Shown here: positions 29,738 through 33,096 of the stretch, one piece after another | Numbering within the stretch: position 1 is the first letter of the stretch | Layout of the letters: each line of letters starts with the position of its first letter | From: an uncultured Sphingomonadales bacterium | Lineage (GTDB): Bacteria; Pseudomonadota; Alphaproteobacteria; Sphingomonadales; Sphingomonadaceae | Assembly (NCBI GenBank): GCA_903923465.1 | Contig: CAIXXP010000078.1 | Coordinates: 1 to 33,096 of the forward strand | Direction: 5' to 3' | Length of the DNA stretch: 33,096 nt | Notes under the pieces: model-generated | What the model saw: only the letters and a program-made list of their open reading frames with translations | The model's database searches: none | What the model was told of the DNA's origin: nothing | Position numbers and translations under genes: made by a program

Positions 29738-31372
29738 ATGCTGCGCCTTACCGATCTCGCCCTGCCGCTCGACCACCCGCCCGAAGCTTTGGAGCCGGCG
29801 GTATGCCAAAGGCTGGGCGTGGCCGCATCCGACATCGAGCGGATCACGCTGGTGCGCCGGGGCAATGACGCGCGCAAGAAAAGCGCGATCAAGCTGGTCT
29901 ATGCCATCGATGTCGCGCTGCGCGACGAGGCCGCCGTGCTGGCCGCCCACGCGGGCGATCCGCATATCCGCCCCACGCCCGACACCGCCTACCGCTTCCC
30001 CACCGTGGCGCCGGCCGGCTGGGCCGAAAACGCCGGGGCCGAGCGACCGGTGGTGATCGGCGCGGGCCCCTGCGGGCTGATGGCGGCGCTGATCCTGGCG
30101 CAAATGGGCCTGCGCCCCATCATCCTCGAACGCGGCAAGGCGGTGCGCGAGCGCACGAAGGACACCTGGGGCCTGTGGCGCCGATCGGTGCTGGACCCGG
30201 AATCGAATGTGCAATTCGGCGAGGGCGGCGCGGGCACCTTCTCCGATGGCAAGCTCTACAGCCGCATCAAGGACCCGCGCCACCTCGGCCGCAAGGTGCT
30301 GGTGGAGTTTGTGAAGGCGGGAGCTCCCGAGGATATCCTCACCGAGGCGCATCCGCATATCGGCACCTTCCGCCTCGTCACCATGGTGATGAGCATTCGC
30401 GAGACGATCGAGGCGCTGGGCGGCGAATACCGCTTTTCCACGCGCGTGGAGGATTTCGAGATCGCCACCGCTCCGGATGGCTCACGCCAGCTTCGGGGCC
30501 TGCACCTGTCCTCGGGCGAGTTCCTGCCCGCGCGGCATGTGATCATGGCCGTGGGCCATTCCGCCCGCGACACCTTCGCCAAGCTGCACGAGCGCGGCGT
30601 GTTTGTGGAGGCCAAGCCCTTCGCCATCGGCGTGCGCATCGAGCACCCGCAGGGCTGGATCGACCGGGCGCGCTATGGCGCCAGTGCCGGCAACAAGATC
30701 CTCGGCCCCGCCGCCTATGCCCTGTCGCACAAGGCCAGCACCGGGCGCACGGTATACAGCTTCTGCATGTGCCCCGGCGGGCGGGTGGTCGCCGCCACCA
30801 GCGAGGAAGGCCGCGTCGTCACCAATGGCATGAGCCAATACTCGCGCGCGGAATTCAACGCCAACTCAGGCCTCGTCGTGGATATCCAGCCGGACCGCGA
30901 TTACCCCGGCGGGCCGCTGGCCGGCATCGCCTATCAGCGCCACTGGGAGAGTCTGGCCTTCACCGCGGGCGGTTCCAACTATCAGGCGCCCGGGCAGAAG
31001 CTGGGCGACTTCCTCGCTCGCCAGCCATCGACGGATTTTGGCTCGGTGATGCCCAGCTATCAGCCGGGCGTGCACCTCACCGATCTGAGCGCGTGCCTGC
31101 CCGATTTCGTGCTGGAATCCATCCGCGAGGCGCTGCCGGTGTTTGGGCGGCAACTGCCGGGCTACGATCACCCCGATGTTGTCATGACGGGCGTGGAAAC
31201 CCGCACCTCGTCGCCTATCCGCATCACGCGCGGCAAGGACCTGCAGAGCCTGAACACCGCCGGACTCTATCCGGCAGGCGAGGGCGCAGGCTATGCCGGG
31301 GGCATCCTGTCCGCCGCCGTGGATGGCATCAAGGTGGCGGAGGCTTTGGCCAAGGTGCTGGTGGGCGAATAA
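29738..31372 (+). CDS. FAD-dependent oxidoreductase (uncharacterised dehydrogenase family)
   Basis: 544 aa from ATG 29738 with GGGCGGAG upstream. An N-terminal domain of about 100 residues (LVRRGNDARKKSAIKLVYAIDVAL) precedes the dinucleotide fold: VVIGAGPCGLMAALILAQMGLRPIILERG (about 105-133), with the GxGxxG loop. NVQFGEGGAGTFSDGKLYSR, VIMAVGHSARDTF and the C-terminal GLYPAGEGAGYAGGILSAAVDGIK match the COG2509 family of FAD dehydrogenases. Their physiological substrate is not established. The lone gene is divergent from chrA, and its leader carries an inverted CTTGCC/GGCAAG pair (29693-29718). A hairpin repeat follows it. Confidence 0.9.
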   Translation: MLRLTDLALPLDHPPEALEPAVCQRLGVAASDIERITLVRRGNDARKKSAIKLVYAIDVALRDEAAVLAAHAGDPHIRPTPDTAYRFPTVAPAGWAENAGAERPVVIGAGPCGLMAALILAQMGLRPIILERGKAVRERTKDTWGLWRRSVLDPESNVQFGEGGAGTFSDGKLYSRIKDPRHLGRKVLVEFVKAGAPEDILTEAHPHIGTFRLVTMVMSIRETIEALGGEYRFSTRVEDFEIATAPDGSRQLRGLHLSSGEFLPARHVIMAVGHSARDTFAKLHERGVFVEAKPFAIGVRIEHPQGWIDRARYGASAGNKILGPAAYALSHKASTGRTVYSFCMCPGGRVVAATSEEGRVVTNGMSQYSRAEFNANSGLVVDIQPDRDYPGGPLAGIAYQRHWESLAFTAGGSNYQAPGQKLGDFLARQPSTDFGSVMPSYQPGVHLTDLSACLPDFVLESIREALPVFGRQLPGYDHPDVVMTGVETRTSSPIRITRGKDLQSLNTAGLYPAGEGAGYAGGILSAAVDGIKVAEALAKVLVGE

Positions 31373-31389
31373 AGGGATAAGGGGAGTCA

Positions 31390-31434
31390 TGGGGGCGTTA
31401 CACCCCCAAACCCCGGAACGTCTTCCGGCGAGAG
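31390..31434 (+). repeat. GGGGTGTTACACCCC-type hairpin repeat, copy 2 (3' of the FAD gene)
   Basis: TGGGGG (31390-31395) and CCCCCA (31403-31408) enclose CGTTACA, and CGTCTTCCGGCGAGAG (31419-31434) follows, as in copy 1. It begins 18 bp after the stop codon, exactly the spacing seen behind liuD. Confidence 0.7.
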
Positions 31435-31544
31435 CAAGCGCCGGACCATCCGTTCGCGCCCCGCCGCGAAGCGGCTATAAAAGCCCGCGGCGCCGCGACC
31501 TTACGCAAGGCCGAACCCGTGGCCCGACAATGACGGGAATGGGC

Positions 31545-31567
31545 TGCAGGGGTGTAACACCCCTGCA
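31545..31567 (-). terminator. GGGGTGTTACACCCC-type hairpin, copy 3 (3' of rhlE)
   Basis: TGCAGGGGTGT and ACACCCCTGCA form a perfect 11-bp stem around one base, 16 bp past the rhlE stop. In the rhlE direction it reads TGCAGGGGTGTTACACCCCTG and so matches copy 1 in the opposite orientation. The T5 in that direction lies before the stem, so a classic terminator structure is present only for the opposite strand. Confidence 0.6.
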
Positions 31568-31583
31568 AAAACCCACTTTCCTC

Positions 31584-33096
31584 TCAGTCTACCGGAACCG
31601 GAGCCCGACGCTGGGCCGACTGCCCGGCAGGGGCGCCATCGCGACGACCGCCCGCACCCGGACCATTGCCCCGACGCTCGCCCGAGGGGGCGGGCCGGCG
31701 GTCACCCGAAGGTGCAGGGCGGCGATCGCCCGAGGGCGCAGGGCGGCGCGTGTCGCCACGCACCTCACCACGCGGCGCGCGATCGGCTGCGGGCTCGCCA
31801 TCGGGGCCCAGCTTGGGGCGCCAGCTGCTGGCCGGTGCCGCGTTGCGATCGCCGGCGGGGCGATCCCCAGCCGGGCGGGCGCCTTGCGGGCGACCATCAC
31901 GGCGCTGATCAGAGCGGGGGCCATTGTTGCGGCCATCGTTGCGACCACCACCGCCACGGCCGGCAGGGCCACGGCGCGAATGACGAGCGTCTTCCTCTTC
32001 CTCGGCGGTCTTCTTGGCAGGCAGCGGCAGGCGGGCGGCCTGCTTGGCGAAGTCCTCCGGCAGCGATTGCGGGGCCAGCTTGATGCCGGTCAGCTTCTCG
32101 ATATCGCGGATATAGGGCTTCTCGTCCGGCGCGACAAAGCTGAGCGCGATGCCGCTGGCGCCGTTGCGGGCGGTGCGGCCGATGCGGTGGACATATTGCT
32201 CGGCCACATTGGGGATTTCATAGTTGAACACGTGGCTAACGCCGGGAATGTCGATGCCGCGCGCGGCGATGTCCGTTGCCACCAGCACCGGCGTCGAGCC
32301 GCTGCGGAAGCCGGCGAGGGCGGCGGTGCGCTGCGGCTGGCTCTTGTTGCCGTGGATGGCGGCGGCGGAAATGCCGGCGGTGCCCAGATGGCGTACCACG
32401 CGGTCGGCGCCATGCTTGGTGCGGGTGAACACCAGAGCGCGGTCAACCGTGCCATCGGCCAGGCCTTCGCGCAGCTTCAGCGTCAGCAGCGCCTGCTTTT
32501 CGGCCTGGTTGATGAAGATCGCCTGCTGCTCCACGCGCTCGGCGGTGGTGGCCTGCGGGGTCACTTCCACGCGGACGGGGTCGTTGATGAACTGCTTGCC
32601 CAGCGCCGCGATCGCCTGCGGCATGGTGGCCGAGAAGAACAGGCTCTGGCGCTCTTTCGGCAGCATGCCGGCCACGCGCTTCAGCGGCACGATAAAGCCG
32701 AGGTCCATCATCTGGTCGGCCTCGTCGAGCACGAAGATCTCGACATGGCGCAGGGTCAGCGCGCGCTGGTCGATCAGGTCGAGCAGACGGCCCGGCGTGG
32801 CCACGAGAATATCAACGCCGCCAACGAGCGCGCGGCTCTGCTTGCCCACGGGCACGCCGCCAAACACGCATTGCACGGTCAGCGGCAGATATTTGGCATA
32901 GCCGCGAATGTTTTCGGCAATCTGGGCGGCCAGTTCGCGCGTCGGGCTCATCACCAGCATGCGGCAGGCGGCATTCTTGCGCGGCTTCGGGTCGGCCATC
33001 AGGCGGTGCAGCGAGGGCAGCGAAAAGGCCGCAGTCTTGCCGGTGCCGGTTTGCGCCAGACCCAGCAGATCGCGGCCCTGCAACAGCGCGGGGATC
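31584..33096 (-). CDS. rhlE: DEAD-box ATP-dependent RNA helicase, RhlE type, 5' end off the right edge
   Basis: 504 codons visible; the N-terminal Q motif and start lie beyond the window. Helicase motifs run in order: AQTGTGKT (I), SPTRELAAQ (Ia), VATPGRLLD (Ib), LDEADQM (II), FFSATMP (III), RALVFTRTKHGADRVV (IV), LVATDIAARGIDIPG (V) and YVHRIGRTARNG (VI). After residue 340 of the visible part comes a long basic, disordered tail (GRGGGGRNDGRNNG; RPAGDRPAGDR; three RRPAPSGD/E units), usual in RhlE-like proteins and probably RNA-binding. It unwinds RNA in ribosome assembly or decay. The tail's perfect-copy repeats (about 31680-31746) suggest slippage. Confidence 0.94.
   Translation of the reverse strand, partial: IPALLQGRDLLGLAQTGTGKTAAFSLPSLHRLMADPKPRKNAACRMLVMSPTRELAAQIAENIRGYAKYLPLTVQCVFGGVPVGKQSRALVGGVDILVATPGRLLDLIDQRALTLRHVEIFVLDEADQMMDLGFIVPLKRVAGMLPKERQSLFFSATMPQAIAALGKQFINDPVRVEVTPQATTAERVEQQAIFINQAEKQALLTLKLREGLADGTVDRALVFTRTKHGADRVVRHLGTAGISAAAIHGNKSQPQRTAALAGFRSGSTPVLVATDIAARGIDIPGVSHVFNYEIPNVAEQYVHRIGRTARNGASGIALSFVAPDEKPYIRDIEKLTGIKLAPQSLPEDFAKQAARLPLPAKKTAEEEEDARHSRRGPAGRGGGGRNDGRNNGPRSDQRRDGRPQGARPAGDRPAGDRNAAPASSWRPKLGPDGEPAADRAPRGEVRGDTRRPAPSGDRRPAPSGDRRPAPSGERRGNGPGAGGRRDGAPAGQSAQRRAPVPVD

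Overview
The window is high-GC bacterial chromosome that reads as an alphaproteobacterium, most likely a sphingomonad (Novosphingobium/Sphingomonas-like). The signs are a DUF1134/EipA envelope protein (a mainly alphaproteobacterial family), abundant acyl-CoA catabolism, a Tat-exported GH125 mannosidase beside a FucP/GluP-type sugar transporter, and tannase/feruloyl-esterase family content. The genus is inference; there is no rRNA gene in the window.

Layout. (1) 1-3283: right-hand end of an integrative element of lower GC, cut by the left edge. It holds a secreted protein of unknown function, a two-TM protein with an XRE repressor, two small HTH proteins (excisionase/AlpA-like) and a tyrosine recombinase whose gene ends 93 bp from the 3' end of tRNA-Ser(GCT), the probable attachment site. 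(2) 3284-4655: tRNA-Ser(GCT), an EipA-like protein with a QYPAA repeat tract, tRNA-Thr(CGT). (3) 4705-9010: carbohydrate module (MFS sugar transporter divergent from GH125 alpha-mannosidase and ROK sugar kinase), then a small secreted protein. (4) 9011-11028: a 341-bp gap with a nested inverted-repeat structure, then a tannase/feruloyl esterase family protein. (5) 11108-17516: CoA-thioester catabolism: acyl-CoA dehydrogenase, DUF35 OB-fold protein and thiolase-like protein in one operon, a divergent TetR regulator, an enoyl-CoA hydratase/isomerase and an acyl-CoA ligase. (6) 17525-25154: leucine catabolism: LysR regulator divergent from isovaleryl-CoA dehydrogenase, both methylcrotonyl-CoA carboxylase subunits with an atypical membrane-protein gene between them, then MaoC-like hydratase plus CitE-like lyase. 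(7) 25342-33096: aldo/keto reductase, polytopic membrane protein, lipoprotein, chromate transporter, FAD-dependent oxidoreductase and a 5'-truncated RhlE-type DEAD-box helicase.

How the genes fit. The liu-type cluster covers isovaleryl-CoA to 3-methylglutaconyl-CoA. No crotonase-type LiuC or HMGL-type LiuE lies in the cluster; a MaoC/CitE pair sits there instead, as in the Mycobacterium tuberculosis Rv2499c/Rv2498c arrangement, where the CitE homologue is a 3-hydroxy-3-methylglutaryl-CoA lyase. The thiolase-like protein of region 5 lacks the nucleophilic cysteine and overlaps a DUF35 gene, which recalls thiolase-like retro-aldolases of side-chain degradation (Ltp2/DUF35 type). A family of GGGGTGTTACACCCC hairpins sits at the 3' ends of three transcription units.

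I see no CRISPR array, rRNA, complete IS element or clear replication origin. The most unusual items are the foreign-looking gene inside the carboxylase operon, the MaoC/CitE substitution, the Cys-less thiolase/DUF35 pair, the nested inverted repeat near 9118-9212 and the tRNA-Ser element with recombinase-linked repeats.
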